This document shows, piece after piece, positions 10,963 to 24,856 of a stretch of DNA of 64,000 bases. The DNA lies in assembly GCA_004352715.1 (NCBI GenBank), contig SCFE01000090.1:1-64000 (forward strand), given 5' to 3'. Each line of letters opens with the position of its first letter. Within the stretch, counting starts at the first letter, position 1. This DNA comes from Hofstenia miamia. Taxonomy: Eukaryota > Xenacoelomorpha > Acoela. The notes below the pieces were generated by a model, which worked only from the letters and a program-made list of their open reading frames with translations, ran no database searches and was not told the DNA's origin. A program made the translations under genes and the position numbers.

Positions 10963-11181
10963 AATCGTTCAAAAACATATAGGTGCATAGTTAAAAAGGG
11001 GTATAATTGAATAATTATTTATATGGGGATGACTGCAGCTTTTTACCCCTGGCTGCCAAATCCAGAATTTCTAAAAAACGCCTTTTTTCATATCAAAATC
11101 AATAGAAAAGTGTAAAAAGTTATTGAAAACTGATCATTTTGAGAAAGCTGCATATATACTACCCTGCCTTTCTTTACTACT
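10963..11181 (-). repeat. right terminal inverted repeat
   Basis: Reverse complement of 9063-9282; followed directly by the second CCCCAA target copy. Confidence 0.9.
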
Positions 11182-11187
11182 CCCCAA

Positions 11188-12542
11188 ATATGCCATTAAA
11201 TAAACACTCGTGAAAAGTGTATTGAAAATATCAATAATTTTAAATCATCCATCTCATTAGAAAATTAGTTCTCTCTATATTCTAAATAAATTGAAATGAA
11301 ATGCTGGAAAACTTTTTGTGTTTTCAAATGTTATCTCAACAGAAAATATTGGTTAAACCCGGTACATCCACAGCAAGCAATACTGCTTCAATATACGAAG
11401 AAGAAAAATATATATTCAGAAATGGTTTTAACAATAAATAGAAATACTGATAACAAATTCGGAAAGCGTCAAGATAGTAGTACAAAATTAAACAAATAAA
11501 GAAAACAACGAATATTTGCAAATAAAAAGTGGTTAACTTGGGCTATGACGATATACCTTGGATATCTAACACTTGTAACCAGAAATGCAACCGAGTGCAG
11601 AGATGGAATAGGGCTCTGTTTCACCGAAATCTCAAGGGTAAAATGGGCTTGACATTTTTGCTAAAAGTATATACTTTCGATTACTTTTAAATTTTCGGGG
11701 ATTGTACATTTTAAAATTTTGATGTCATAGTTTAATCCACATTTTCCTAGGTGTTCTGATATTGTTGACTTAGTTTCAGGTTCTTTTATACTTCAGCTTG
11801 TGCGTCTGATAATATATCCAATATAGTCCTAACACAGGTGCAATTGATTTTATAGATAACATTGGACTTATCGGATATCTTTGTTATTGAAATAATTCAT
11901 TAAACAGTGCATATAAAACAATGTATTTTGAAGTGAAATTTATACTTGCATATTTTCATTATTTTTTGATTGTTTAAAAACTTACAAAAATAAGAAAATT
12001 TTTTTGCAAAAATTAACACTATATAGAACATGTGGAATAAACAGTTTTACCAAAAATTCGTTATGAATATTTTCAGGAACGTATTGTGCCCACTTTCTAA
12101 TTGTTGCCATTTGGTAACACTAGCTTAGCGTTAATATTATACATTTGCATACAGATTTCAAGTATGCAAATCTTATTTGTACAATGAAGCGAGTAAATAG
12201 TTATTGAAGTTTCCAGTTTTTTAGCAATTTAAAAATAAAACAAGTATAATATTTTCTTTTTTATAGAAAATATAATAAAAATAAAACTGATCAAAATACA
12301 GTGGGGTAAGAAACAATAAAAGCAAAATTCACGAAACAAATTTTGAAATGATTTTAAAATTTAGAACTATATATCTACTACAATTAAGATTTTTAGGTTC
12401 AGTTGTAATATTTAGTGCAGACATGAAAGGAGATATTTATCAGGATTCAAATCCGACAGGCATTTAGGCTTATTGCCGTATGAATATACTATAAACAAAA
12501 AATGGCAAAAATATATATTTCAATATATTTTCACAAGTTGTA
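11188..12542. other. 3' flank of listerin, nothing coding seen
   Basis: On the minus strand this follows the listerin stop codon and should contain its 3' untranslated region and poly(A) site. I see no canonical AATAAA on that strand close to the stop; GATAAA-like (around 12411) is a weak alternative. No transposon signature is recognised. Confidence 0.4.
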
Positions 12543-12602
12543 TTAAAAAAGATTTCTGCAATGTGGACATAAAGAATTGCTGCTTGATTCAAACCATTTG
12601 TA
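12543..12602 (-). CDS. LTN1: listerin exon 28 (RING end, stop)
   Basis: Reads [19 protein letters not shown] and a TAA stop. CPHC is the last zinc pair of the RING; the family usually ends CPLCR plus a few residues, so the C-terminus is complete. TTTAG acceptor, phase 0. Confidence 0.96.
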   Translation of the reverse strand, partial: YKWFESSSNSLCPHCRNLF

Positions 12603-15600
12603 CTAAAATAAAAACAGTAAGTGTAAAATAATGATTGAAAAATTTATTAACGCTATTATATTTAAGAAACATACCAAGCAAATATTGTGATATTTCTTTT
12701 TACACGTTTTACATGTTAGGCGTGGCAAACTTCTGTTTCCAAAATGAAGAATTGCGAAGCATATAACACATTCTTCGACACCCTCAAACTTTTTGTCCAA
12801 ATTCCTTTTCCAGAGAAGCATCCCGTCAATAACCGCACCGTTCTGTAAAATCGATTTAATTTAAAAATAGAATAAATATATTAAGATACTAAATATAAAA
12901 TTAAAGAGTTTTAACTGTACAAATCCTACATTATCAGCATAGCAAACGAAATGCTCTGTACCTGAAATTGTAAGAACTTAGTAAGCTCCAGCATCCAACT
13001 TCGCCACACATTAGCTTCAACACCCAGACGTTTCTGTTGACAATCGACAACCGCTATTTTACCAAGTGGGTAGTTCTCTGGCAGCCTTACAATCAGTTCA
13101 ATTTTCATTTCGTCAACACTGTATACTGATTCCACCTCCATACGGTTTTGGAAAACTTTAATCTAAATTGAAAGTGCGACTTTAACTACAAATTAAAAGC
13201 TCAAACTTAATCGATCAATATTAGTAATATCTCACATTACTTTTTCTGATGTTCAGATGTTCTGTTCTATGGATAATAATAAGGCCAATTCATTGGTTGG
13301 AAAAGTTTAAGCTAAACCACAAACAACGCATTCGCTCTCTAATTATTACAAAAGAGTATAGATTAATCCAAAGTGTTAGCATGACAGGTTTCAAGGTAAG
13401 AAACAAATGTTTTATCGAATTGGCACATCTATTTGCATGACGTTAATTGCATAAAATTTTAAAACGTGAAAAATAGCCATTCGCCAATTTTTATGTTCTC
13501 ATATTGAAATATTCTTAAAAAGTGATCATCTTAGCGCATTTGCTTTTTTTTGGCCACCATAATGAAGTAAGCAACAACTTAAACAGCTTAGTGTACGTCC
13601 TACACTTGTGAATAGATTGAATTGATATATTACAATATGCATTCCTGAGCTTATTTTGTTCATAATTTTAGTGTGGGTCCGATACGTTCAGATTGTCGGT
13701 TTCGTTAGTTATAAACTCAACTTTTTTCAAGTGAAATTCAATTTTCAAAATATGATGTTGATTTTGATGTTTTTTAAATGATATTACGTTGGATGCATCT
13801 GCGAAAATATTGATGCATTTTTTAATTTACAAAAATCTTTTAAAATGTAAATTGAATAATTTGTGTAGAAATATGAAATGTGGCTGCGTTAAGGAACTTT
13901 GAAATATATAATAAATTACAATGTATTGACAAGAGTTGCACCTAGTGGAGAATACAATAAAGACTAATGTTCCAATAAAGCAACTCAACCCATGGGATGA
14001 AATCTATTCCACTATGTAATATAGAGGCGGAAGCCAACATTCTGTAGTTCAGCTAAATGGAATTAACAATCAATCGACTACTTAATGTTAAAACTCAAGC
14101 TATTATCTTTGTTAAAAAAAGAAATACTTTGTGAAAAATAGCGGTCCATTACTTTTCACAGAACAGTAAGTTATCAAATACATATCTTGTTACATTTATA
14201 AATAATTCAGTCAGGCACAAAAACTGTAAAAAAATCTCCGAGAGCAATGCAGATTTATTGGTTGAGCAGCAAAAATTCTACAGGGACAAGAGCCAAATGA
14301 CTAGCATTATGTGAATTTAATGGACACTTATCAAAAGCAAACAACGAAATATATAATTGCGAGGTCACAAGGATTTGATATATTTGCTAAATCTATCTAA
14401 AACTATTTGACAAGTATAAGCCCCAATGTCTTTCAAAATCATTGAAAACTATTAAAATTTATAGGCTGCATAGCATGCTGTTAATTCAATTGTGTACTAT
14501 AATACAAAAAATGAAATACCCCAAATTCAATATATGATTGACGAAGTTTTTTGTGTATTGCGAAGGAATTGAAACATAAAAGTACATGCATAGAGAACAT
14601 TGTTAAGATCAATGTGCTGGACACCCGCAATGACCTCTATTTTTCAAAAAGTAATGGGATTTAGAAAATGCTAATCATGTATACTTCTATAACAAGGTAG
14701 AAAACTTGTGCAATGACAAAAGTTAATGTTACATGTGATTCTGATATTATTTAGCCTACTTCTACACAGTAATTAAACTAATAGTTTCTCTATAGTTTTA
14801 CAAAATTAATTCATTTCAATAATCTAACTATTATCTGTTTAGTTAAAACGAGAAAGTAATAATTCAAATTCTCTCAAAAGCATCGTATTTGCCTGAAAAT
14901 CGTAAATATCGACTGAAAATGAAATCTTGAAAACTCGTTTGACCATGTTTGGATACATTGATTAAATTTCATTCGAAATTGTTTGATGCGATTTTACAAT
15001 TTCACTGATTATCTTTTGTTATATTTTACTTAGTTAAATAATTCTGAAGCATTCAACAAATTCTGATTTTATCGCACCATTCCTTCTCTCCCGCGAAGCT
15101 ACGTTTGCAACAAGCTCTTGGCGCCTCTCGGGCTAAGCATTTTTTTGGGCAGACAATGTATCAATTTGTAAACAGTCAAACTAATTAGTTGAATTACATG
15201 AAAATAGTTAAATTAATTTTACTGGTAAACACTGCTTCTACATTCTACAATATGTCAGAATTGAAGGTTGCATAAAACTGATTCTTGTTTGTCTCTAGTC
15301 ATCACCTCAATGCTTATAATCAAGACAAAGAAACAATTCGTGAAAAAAAGCGCAAATAATTTTTTAGTATTATTGTAGCCTAAAATCATTACAAACCATA
15401 TATTAAGGCAATATTTTTTCAAAAGCATTTATGGGAATATCAACAAATCAAAATATTACAAAAATAGATAGGATCAAACAAAATTGAATTACCTCCATAT
15501 TGGCGTACTTTTTCTGAGAATCCTTTAATTTACTAAGTTCTTCTTTACACAAAAGCGGACTTAAGTGCTTGGATGTAAAGCTAAATTACTGATGAATATA

Positions 15601-18600
15601 GAAAAGGTAAAAAACAACAACCTTTCCACATAATTTTTCACATCTCTAGACTGACTATCCCACCAATCACGAACTAAAGTGGGAAACACCCTTAATGCAT
15701 CAAGGTAGGTGTGGATAGAAAGGTTCTGGATGAATGTCGAATAGTTACACTTGGCCGGAGAACTACGGAATTCTAACGCAAAATCACTCTAAAATTATTG
15801 GCAATAAAAATAATTATATGTATCAAAATGATTAAATATGTTATCATTCCAAATCTGTATCTGTACAAAGAGGGAATGTTCCATAAAAATATATTTTAAG
15901 GGACGCCTGTCCACAAACTTTGAGGTATTAAGGTTTGTTCATCGAATATATTTACAGTTTCTATTCGGATGGTAAGATTTCGGATGACGTCGCATTCGAG
16001 ATTCTTGCATAACCCTATTCAGAATGGACTTTTTTATGTTCGTCAAACATGGGGGAATTCCTCCTCCTATATAAATTTGAATTGGATTATGATATTAACA
16101 AGAAACTGCAAACATATCAGCAAAATGATGATGAAGTCATATTTTTATGACGACACATTCACTCAAATTTGGGAATTATATTTGAAATTTAGTAAATATT
16201 GGTTTTAATGATTGAACATATTGCAATTTAAAAGATTTTATTCGTAAATGATCAAGTAAATTTTTTTGCTTAATTTACTTACGCTTAGTGTAAAAAAAAC
16301 ATGCAAAAGTTTTTTGCAAAACTAGAGAGACAATAACCGGTTGAAAAACAATATTATACATAACATGAGTAAATGCTTAGTAAATTTAAATAATTTTATT
16401 TGGAGTCATGACCCATTAAATCAATTTTCTAAATCTCACAAAGAAAGCTCTACAACCCTTTGAATAGTAATTAACAGTTTAATGGGAGAGGGGAGGGGAA
16501 ATATTCAAAATGTCACATAGGGTTAAGTTTTTCATAATAGTATCAATATAGAAAGTTCCAATACGCATTTTATTAAATGACTTTGCCTAAAGACTTCACA
16601 ATTAAGTTTTTACTAATTAACCCTATTTCTCCTAGTATTATTTTTAAGTAACAAAGCGTTTTGTATACATTTTTGAACAATTCTATCAAAGCCTGTTGCA
16701 AAATATTGAAAGCATGTACACATCTATGCGGTCGGGACCGCTCACGCTGAAAATTATTCTTTTGCATGAAGTACATGCAAATAGGAATTTGTTTTCAATG
16801 AGAAATCCGATTTTTGTAAAAATATTCAAATTCTTTCCATACTTAGTATTCAGATAATGAGGCGGTGTAAAGTATATGTAAACAACAACTTCCCTGAATA
16901 TTTTATGCAAACACTATATAGAAATAAGTTGTTACTACTTTATATGCGTATTTAACCAATCTATTACCTACTACATAATAGGTCATGAAATATCTCAATT
17001 TGGTTGTCAATAAACTTTCAAAAATAATACGAAAAGTGTTTTTTGAATATTTGGTTTCATATTTCCTCAAGAGATGGACTTCGATGACAAATTTACTTTT
17101 TAAATATTTCAGAAACAATACGTTTACTTTACCGCATATCTCTTACTGCAAAATTTCGCAACTTAATTAAAAAAAACACAGTTTATTGAATAATGACTTA
17201 TGAAACTCACATATTGGAATTTTTATGCATTCACTACAAGAAATGAATGATACAATCTTCTTCAATTCCTCTGTAGAAAGACGCCGAATCAGACACGGTC
17301 TCAAGTTGTTTGATAAAGCTCTGCGTGAAGCTGGCGTCTCATGACAAGTCAAATTTAACAGGAACAACAATTTACGTATTCGGTTCGCGAGTAGTCAATT
17401 CAGTTGTGGCTAAATTAACCCTATTTAACATGTTGACTATTTCTCCTCCCCTCTCCCATTAAACTGTTAATTACTACTCAAAAAGTTGTAGAGCTTGGTA
17501 AATTTTCATAACTTTTATTAGGAGCCATGACGCATAAATCAATTTTCTAAGCATTTACTCGTTTTATGTATAATATTGGATTGCAACCGGATATAGTTTC
17601 CTTTGTTTTGCAAAAACGTTTGCATGTTTTTTCACGCTAAACGTAAGTAACAAGCAAAAACAATTATTTGATCAGATGAATGTTTGATATTTTAAATGGT
17701 GTAACATCACAGGTATGGTCTCGCTAATCGCAATTAATGATTATTTACACTAAGACAGAAGGGAATTCAAGGCAAAATCAATTGGATTTCATAAAAACGG
17801 GATCGTGTGACGCGAAATGTACTGTAAACAATTACAGGTAGCTCCCTCTTTTACTGTGAGGGAAATGGACAGCAAAATGGCCTCGAATGCAGAAAAAGCA
17901 TTCTTACACATACCACACGAGCTGAGGTATACTAAGTATCAGCCTGCCCTTGTCCGCTAATACGAACGCAGAAGACGCCAATTTGTTAGTGTGTATTCTG
18001 TAGTTCGCTTTTGCATGTACTTTTTATTATTATTATTAAAAGTCTCTCTCAACAAAATTTACTCTGTTGATAAAAAAACTTCTCATCAGTTATCAATAAT
18101 GTTTAAATGTGATTGTTGTGTAATAGACGACCCGATGTTTTAAAAAATTTGACTTTTTTTTGCAAAACCTCGGCTCTGCCCTGTTCTGTAAAGCCCATCC
18201 CTGAAAGAACTTTAGAGGGCTTACAACTTATTTTGATCTCTATTAATGATTTAGATTAAACGAATTTTAGAAGTTCTCGACAATAAATCAGATAGCAGAA
18301 TGGCCTCTATTTGCGTTTGTTTTTTCATATTACTCACATTATTCATTAAACTGAATTTCAAAATAAACTACTACTGTATTTGGCACCATCTCAGATACAC
18401 ACATAGATTGCAGTTCAAGGACTTTATTATCGTATCTTCACTCTTAATGGCACACGAATGGATGGTGCGACCTAGGTTAGAGTTTAGTAAGTTTAGAGGC
18501 CAATTTCTAGTTATAGTGAATCAGTCGGAGCACATGGAAATTACTAGGATTGCTTGAATTTTTTAAAAATGGGTCCATAATGGATACATTTTTAGAATAC

Positions 18601-21600
18601 TAATGCACTTTGAGGAGACAGCATTTAAAAAAATTGAAATATTGGCAGTCACCGTTTGAATAGTCTTTTAGAAACTTTTCATTTAAAAAGAACCTTGATT
18701 AAAGTGCTGCACTGATCAGGAGAAATAAGGCGAATTAAGATATGAAGAAGATGATTGGCTCCGGATGTGATAATTTCAGTAAGCACATATTTGTCCTAAA
18801 TTAGACATTATAGTATGAGAATTTAGTGTTTGTTTACCTCAGGAGAAAAGTCACAAGCGAATTTGAAAACAGTGCGCCAAAGCAGAAGGTACTGACAAAA
18901 TATTTGGTGAGTTTTGGCATCATCAATGAAACATTGTGTCCCAATCGGAGTGTTCTCGATTGCATGGCTAACAACGGTTGAGGTAGAAATTATTAGGTCA
19001 TTTAAAGAAGAAGGTAGATTTCTAAACAATACTAACTAATTTATACAAGTTTTTATTGAAAAATATGGGAACTGACGTATCAATTAGAGCTGTGTGGTTA
19101 CGAGCATTTCGTGACATTAACTTAACCGTGGGTTTTTTTACTGATAACCGTAAAGGCCAGAAGCCGACTATTTTGTAACGCTAATCAAATGTAACCTGCC
19201 TAAACATTTTAAGACAAAAACCAAAATAATTTTTTTTAAAAAGAATAACAAAATTCTTAAGTCCCTGAGACAAAATTTAAGAAAGGGTTTTTTCGATTGA
19301 AAGAATTAGGAAAGACTAAATTAACCAAATTAAATTTAAAAAATCTGTTTATTTGATAGTGAACTTGCTGCAAAGCGGTTTACCCTGCCACTATCACCCA
19401 CACAGCTCTATTATCAATCCGCCATTAGAGCCAGTGTGGGATCGCGTAAAAGATTTTGCTGGCCTGGTTGAGTCGGGTTGCCGCTCATTCTTAGATTGGT
19501 TAGGTCGGGTCGCGGGTAATTTATAATAGCTAGACAGAAAGAACACAAAAAGACTTGAGAAGTCAAATATTTGGATCTCTGATATTCTTAAAAATTGTAA
19601 TTATTTTTGCATTGTTTTATTGATTTCGTATTGATTTTATTGATACTTTTATGTTAACCCTATTTTACCTGGGGCCGATTTGACCCACTCCCTATTTCTA
19701 AAAAAACTAGCCTTCTATGACTTTTTTCTTTAACTTGTTCTGCAACTCTTGATGCAAAAATTTTAAAGATAGGATAAAGGGTTACAAAGTTATAGCGATT
19801 TAAAAAAATTCAATTTCTTGAGAATTTCGAAAATAACGATTTTGTATGTAAAGGCTATAAATTGAAACCAATGCATAATTTTCAATGCGAAATTATAATT
19901 AAATGTTTTCTATGTCTTACTTACATTATAGGCCTTTCTCATGATTCCTACTAATAATATTTCAAACATTTTGTGTCAATAATGAGAAATTAAGAATATT
20001 CGATACGTAACCTAATTAATATGATAATAATTTGCATATTAGGGTAAACTGGGGTGAATTGGAGACGGGGTGAATCGGACACTATTACATTGTTTACATT
20101 TATTAGATTGTTTGAATACAGTTTTGGCGCAATTTAGTTAATTTTTTGAAGATATTATCTGTGAGGACCTAATTTTCAAGATGAAGGACAAACAGCAATT
20201 AAAAGCTGCCATGTTAGCCAAATATGCATTTCCAAACACCTGGTGTAATTATGACATGGCATTTATAATTAATCACTTTCTCTGCATACAGACTGGAAAG
20301 AGGATTTGCAACATAAGTTTTTGCCACATTGCACACTTAACTATGTAAGAATCAGATATATTTAGAAACTTTTAACCAACATATCACGAGTTTCTTAAAA
20401 ACTAAAAATTAATTCTTGGGTCTATTAGTGGGGTGAATCGGACAGTTCTGTGGCATCTCACCCCAAAATCTAAGATTAAATGCTGTAAGAATCTACATGG
20501 AGAAAACATATTAAAATTATTATATTTAATATAATGCAAATTGACATATTAATTATGAATTGTAAATTCATCTTTGACTTGCTCAAAGTCTGGTTACTCT
20601 TCTTAAAGTTCATGCAACACTTTCAAACTTATAGAAAAAGCCCTGGTGATCACTGTATTCTTGTGTTAGATGGACATGGTTCTCACCTCACAGTTGACAC
20701 TCTAGAATTTGCAATGGTAAATAAGATTGAATTAATTTGCATTGCACCACATTCAAGTAATCGACTTCAGCCATTAGATACTAGTTTTAATGGGCCATTG
20801 AAGAGGGCTTGTTCAGATGCTGTGGGAAATTTTCTCAGGAATCCAAACAAAGTTGTTTTGACTAAACATGAATTTGGCACTGTGTTTTCTCCTGTTTGGC
20901 TAGAAATGTGCAAAAAAATTTTTTGACGATTAAAGGATTTCAATATTGTGGATTATTTCCATTGAGAAATCCTACAAATGACGATGATTTCCATTTATCA
21001 AGGTCATACATATCTGTGAATATTGATGTTAATGAAGATATTCCTCATAGTTCAACATCAGAACAACCAAACCAATCCGCTACAGCAACATTGGCTTTAA
21101 AAGTTATTTCACCATCGCCCTGCACATACAAGACCTCATCAAGCATCTGTAACAAATGAGACATTTATTGCTTCAAAGCGTGAAAGGAGTAACACCGAAA
21201 GTAAGCTCTCCAATCCCCAAAAGTCTTCAAAACGTAAAATAAATTTAAAGCCAATCTCACAAAATGAGCCCAGTACCAGTAATTTAGAGTACCTTGGCTG
21301 TGCCTGCCTTGCCAACTGGAATGCTTCCTGTGCAGATTGGTTTGAATGTACTTTATGCAAACAATGGGTATGTAAAGATTGCTTTGGCACAGAAACGTGT
21401 TTTAACTGTTCTATGTCACTTTTGTGAATTGCTGTACTTGGTGTTACATAAATATTCGATTTTGAAATTTTAGCATTGCATTAATCCTCTTTTTAAATGT
21501 TGTGTCCAATTCACCCCAATGCTGTGTGATGATGTAATGATAAATATTTTTCCCCATTAATTTATTTTTTTGTAAAAATTATGCTAGAAATGTTGCATGC

Positions 21601-24600
21601 GGTGTGGACAACTACTTTGAATAAAAAAAACGAAGAAAAAATTTTATGTAGATATTGAAAAAGCTGATTTCCAAAAAGTGTGTCCAATTCACCCCAGTTT
21701 ACCCTAATAATCATATCACAAAATGGTTACCGCCAAAATATTGCTGGCATATCAAAGTATCTCCATAGTGAATTTTGTGTTGATCGGATGTATCGTTTTC
21801 GAGATCTTAGGGGGGGGCTAAATCGCCTCCCCCAGGTAAAATAGGGTTAAAACATTTTGTAATTATTGTACTAGCAATCCTTCTTTGATTGGGTCTGGTC
21901 GCGGCTTAGTGTTAGGCTGGTCGAATCGGGTCGTGGGTATTTGTTAGTTGGGTGGGGTTGGGTCACAGATCATTATTAGATGTGTCGAGGAGGGTGGCGG
22001 GTAAAAAAAGAGTGGGCGTTTCCCACACTCATTTGAGAATTTAATGCAAAAACTTAAATAAAATACTAACTTGATATCTTTCGAGAAATCAACGGACTGA
22101 ACCATTTGCGGTGAATAACTAAAATTTTAAAGATCAGAAATAATGTAAAATTTAATCGTGGTAGCCCTATTGAAAAATGAAATGACATAGGAGTCAGCAC
22201 TTGGAAAAGCAATGAAGATTGTGAAGTAAATAATTAAGAATATTTATCTATTGCGTACATTATTAACTTGTATGAAATTCCATTAAATAACGTAAATTAT
22301 AATTAGAGCTGGGATTTTTATTTGTTCACATAACACATGTTTGTCAAATTTGAAAGCACATATTTGCTCAAATAATTAGCTACCAATTCACGATTGGAGC
22401 TGAATTTAATCCCTCAAAGCAATTTGTTTTAATTGACGAATCGTATAGTGCCACATCCTTGATTGTCAATTTTACAATATTCAAATTGCGTGTTATGTTT
22501 GTTGTAATAAAGTCGATCTTTAACATGCCAAAAGAGGCTTTAACGACCTCAGAAAGGGCCTCAATGTTGGCAGCTGTGCATCCTTCTGTATTTAAAGCTG
22601 ATAGGAACCTACTTTTTTGCCCGATCCAAAATTGCGATACGGAAAGAGCATTCAGCAAATATGGGTTGTTCTAACAGAAAGAAGAAAATTACTAACTGAA
22701 AAAAACCTTTCGAAACTTTTATTTTGTGCCTGTAATATTGAGAAAATTGAATAAAATTTCCTCTTTATAGCAAGTATTTGGGTAGTTTTAATCAAATTTT
22801 ATATCACATGAAAAGCTGCTTTTAAGCAAAAAAATGCTAGCTCTAATTATAATACAGAATTTAAATTCAAGAAAGTATTCACCAATTTCAGTTTAAAGTC
22901 TACCGTAAAAACACTTGTACTAGTATTCAATTAATACAATAAAATAATATTTTGTCACATTGTGTATCAGCTGCGATGCTACACTAAAGGTGGGTTTACA
23001 GCTTATCAATGAATTATAACACTTCTCAATTGTGAAGAATATATTGTTGGTGATACGCTGTTTATCACACTTTTATTTGTTATTGATATAGCGTTTACAG
23101 CTGACTAATATAATTGTAATTGATTCAATGTTTACATTAGGTGGGTTTACAGCTTATCAGTGAATTATAATACCTCTAAATAGCGTAATGAAATGAATAT
23201 TATGAAAGGAATGAAAGACGAAATATCAAAAGTGCTTTGATCACGTTTTTCATCTCAATTCTGGGAAAATGATTTTCTTTCAAGTGTTTCCAGCAGTATT
23301 AGCGCAATTGATAAGCTCGATTACGCATTCTTTTGATTTCATTAGTTTTATTAATTGATCGTCCTTCACAGCTGTTTACGACTGAGTTTGTGTTAATTGA
23401 GCACTCGATTGTTGCGAAGCATTGTATTTCATTGATAATTTGTAACCACACCTTAATGTGAAAGCAATTGTCCAATCGACTTTCGATAAAACACCATCAC
23501 AGATCTCGCACTTCTGCCTGTTAAACATTTAGGAAGGAATATCAGCAATTCACTCACATGTGAAAAACCTACCTTAGTCCTCATGCGCGAAAATACGCAG
23601 ATTTTATAAATAAAAACCATTACGAAAAATAAAATTCCAATTTACTAAGTTACATTAAAGACTTGCTGCACACGATCATAACCAGTGATGCGATTTTATT
23701 GCGTCAAAAACTGTCAAAATTGCGTCAAAAATCACCAAAAATTGCGTTTCAGAAAACAAGTTTATTAACTGAAATACCATGAAAATATCACAAAATCAGT
23801 TACAAATGATCATTCCAAGAGACTATCAGGTGAAATTTTATGTGTTCCACTGTCAATCTTGTCCTCTGTGGGTCGAGAAGATGTCCCAATGACGAGAAAA
23901 CTCATTCTATATCCGCGGTAACAATTGGAGAATTCAATAATTTCATGGAATCCTCAGATGATGTTTCATTTAACGAAAATTGTGAGAAGTTGGTTTAAAT
24001 CAAGATTTTTTTCCAAAATCATGTCAAACCTTGACTTTTAGGATTCGATCAACAAAACATTTCTGAATTCTTGGAAATTGCGAAGTTGCGTCTCGCACTG
24101 TGATTAGCTCAAAATTGCATCCACAATTGCGTTATTGCGTTTGCAACTTAATCACATCCCTGGTCATAACATACCTAATTTTTATATAGAATTACAACTT
24201 AAAAGGGAATTCAGTAATGATAAAAAATAGCTGCAGTTGTAAACTACTTCTTACGTGTGAAGAATATTAAAAGCAGCCAATTGAATGATTAGAGAATGCG
24301 ATGAAAAGGAAGGCATAATGTGATTGAGGAAAGAAGACATCTCATCTGAAAAAAACGAATCTTCATCATTCTTCAAACAAATTTGCATTTCCATTCGCTT
24401 CAGATCGGATGGAGTCATAGAAACAATCACCATACAACATGACTCTGTTATAAATGGTGACAAATGTAGTGTAGACGAATCCAAGGTTTCTAAAATTGTA
24501 GAAAAAAGATAAACCAAAAGTCCAAAACAATCTACCACTAACAATTACATGAAGAGCTAATTCTATCCAGTTTTAATTTACAATAGTAAATATGGCCTGT

Positions 24601-24661
24601 AGGTGAGGATTTCTAGATATTTAAAAAAATACTAGCAATATTTTGTAATACATAGAATAAT

Positions 24662-24697
<36 letters not shown>

Positions 24698-24821
24698 ATC
24701 CAAACAACGCGTTTCGCAACCTAATGTTATTTCATCAGCCTTAAAATTACTTGCGGTAATNNNNNNNNNNNNNNNNNNNNNNNNNNNNNNNNNNNNNNNN
24801 NNNNNNNNNNNNNNNNNNNNN

Positions 24822-24856
<35 letters not shown>

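Larger units (their letters stand above)
9063..11181. mobile_element. Polinton-like element with long TIRs (internal gap)
   Basis: 9063-9282 and 10963-11181 are nearly perfect inverted repeats of about 220 bp, starting AGTAGTAAAGAAAGGCAGGG. The 6 bp outside each end are identical (CCCCAA at 9057-9062 and 11182-11187). Long TIRs, AG...CT termini and a 6-bp target duplication are together the structural hallmark of Polinton/Maverick integration. The interior is mostly a 1,000-N gap, so the true length is unknown and it could be anything from a short non-autonomous copy to a full element. Confidence 0.7.
19658..21846. mobile_element. TTAA-flanked (piggyBac-like) MITE, split by a pogo insertion
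   Basis: Ends CCCTATTTTACCTGGGG at 19658-19674 and the exact reverse complement at 21830-21846, each bordered by TTAA (19654-19657, 21847-21850). TTAA duplications and CCC ends are piggyBac traits. Without the inserted pogo element it is about 520 bp and noncoding. Confidence 0.8.
19432..22030. mobile_element. hAT-like element hosting two nested transposons
   Basis: Left end CAGTGTGGGATCGCG and right end (reverse-complemented) GAGTGTGGGAAACGCC; flanking 8-mers ATTAGAGC and ATTTGAGA match 6 of 8. Near both ends the word TCGGGTCG(C/T)GGGTA recurs (about 19499-19513 and 21926-21940 plus weaker copies), like hAT subterminal repeats. Its own sequence is only 19432-19653 and 21851-22030; the rest is inserted DNA. 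Confidence 0.6.

Noticed and set aside
17167-17410. Candidate listerin exon between exons 23 and 24
   Set aside because: No similarity to listerin, and exons 23 and 24 are already phase 0 to phase 0. It lies inside an inverted-repeat element.
22073-22122. Possible listerin exon (minus strand, [16 protein letters not shown]) with AG and GT borders
   Set aside because: 50 bp does not fit: exons 21 and 22 already join in phase, and inserting it would shift the frame.
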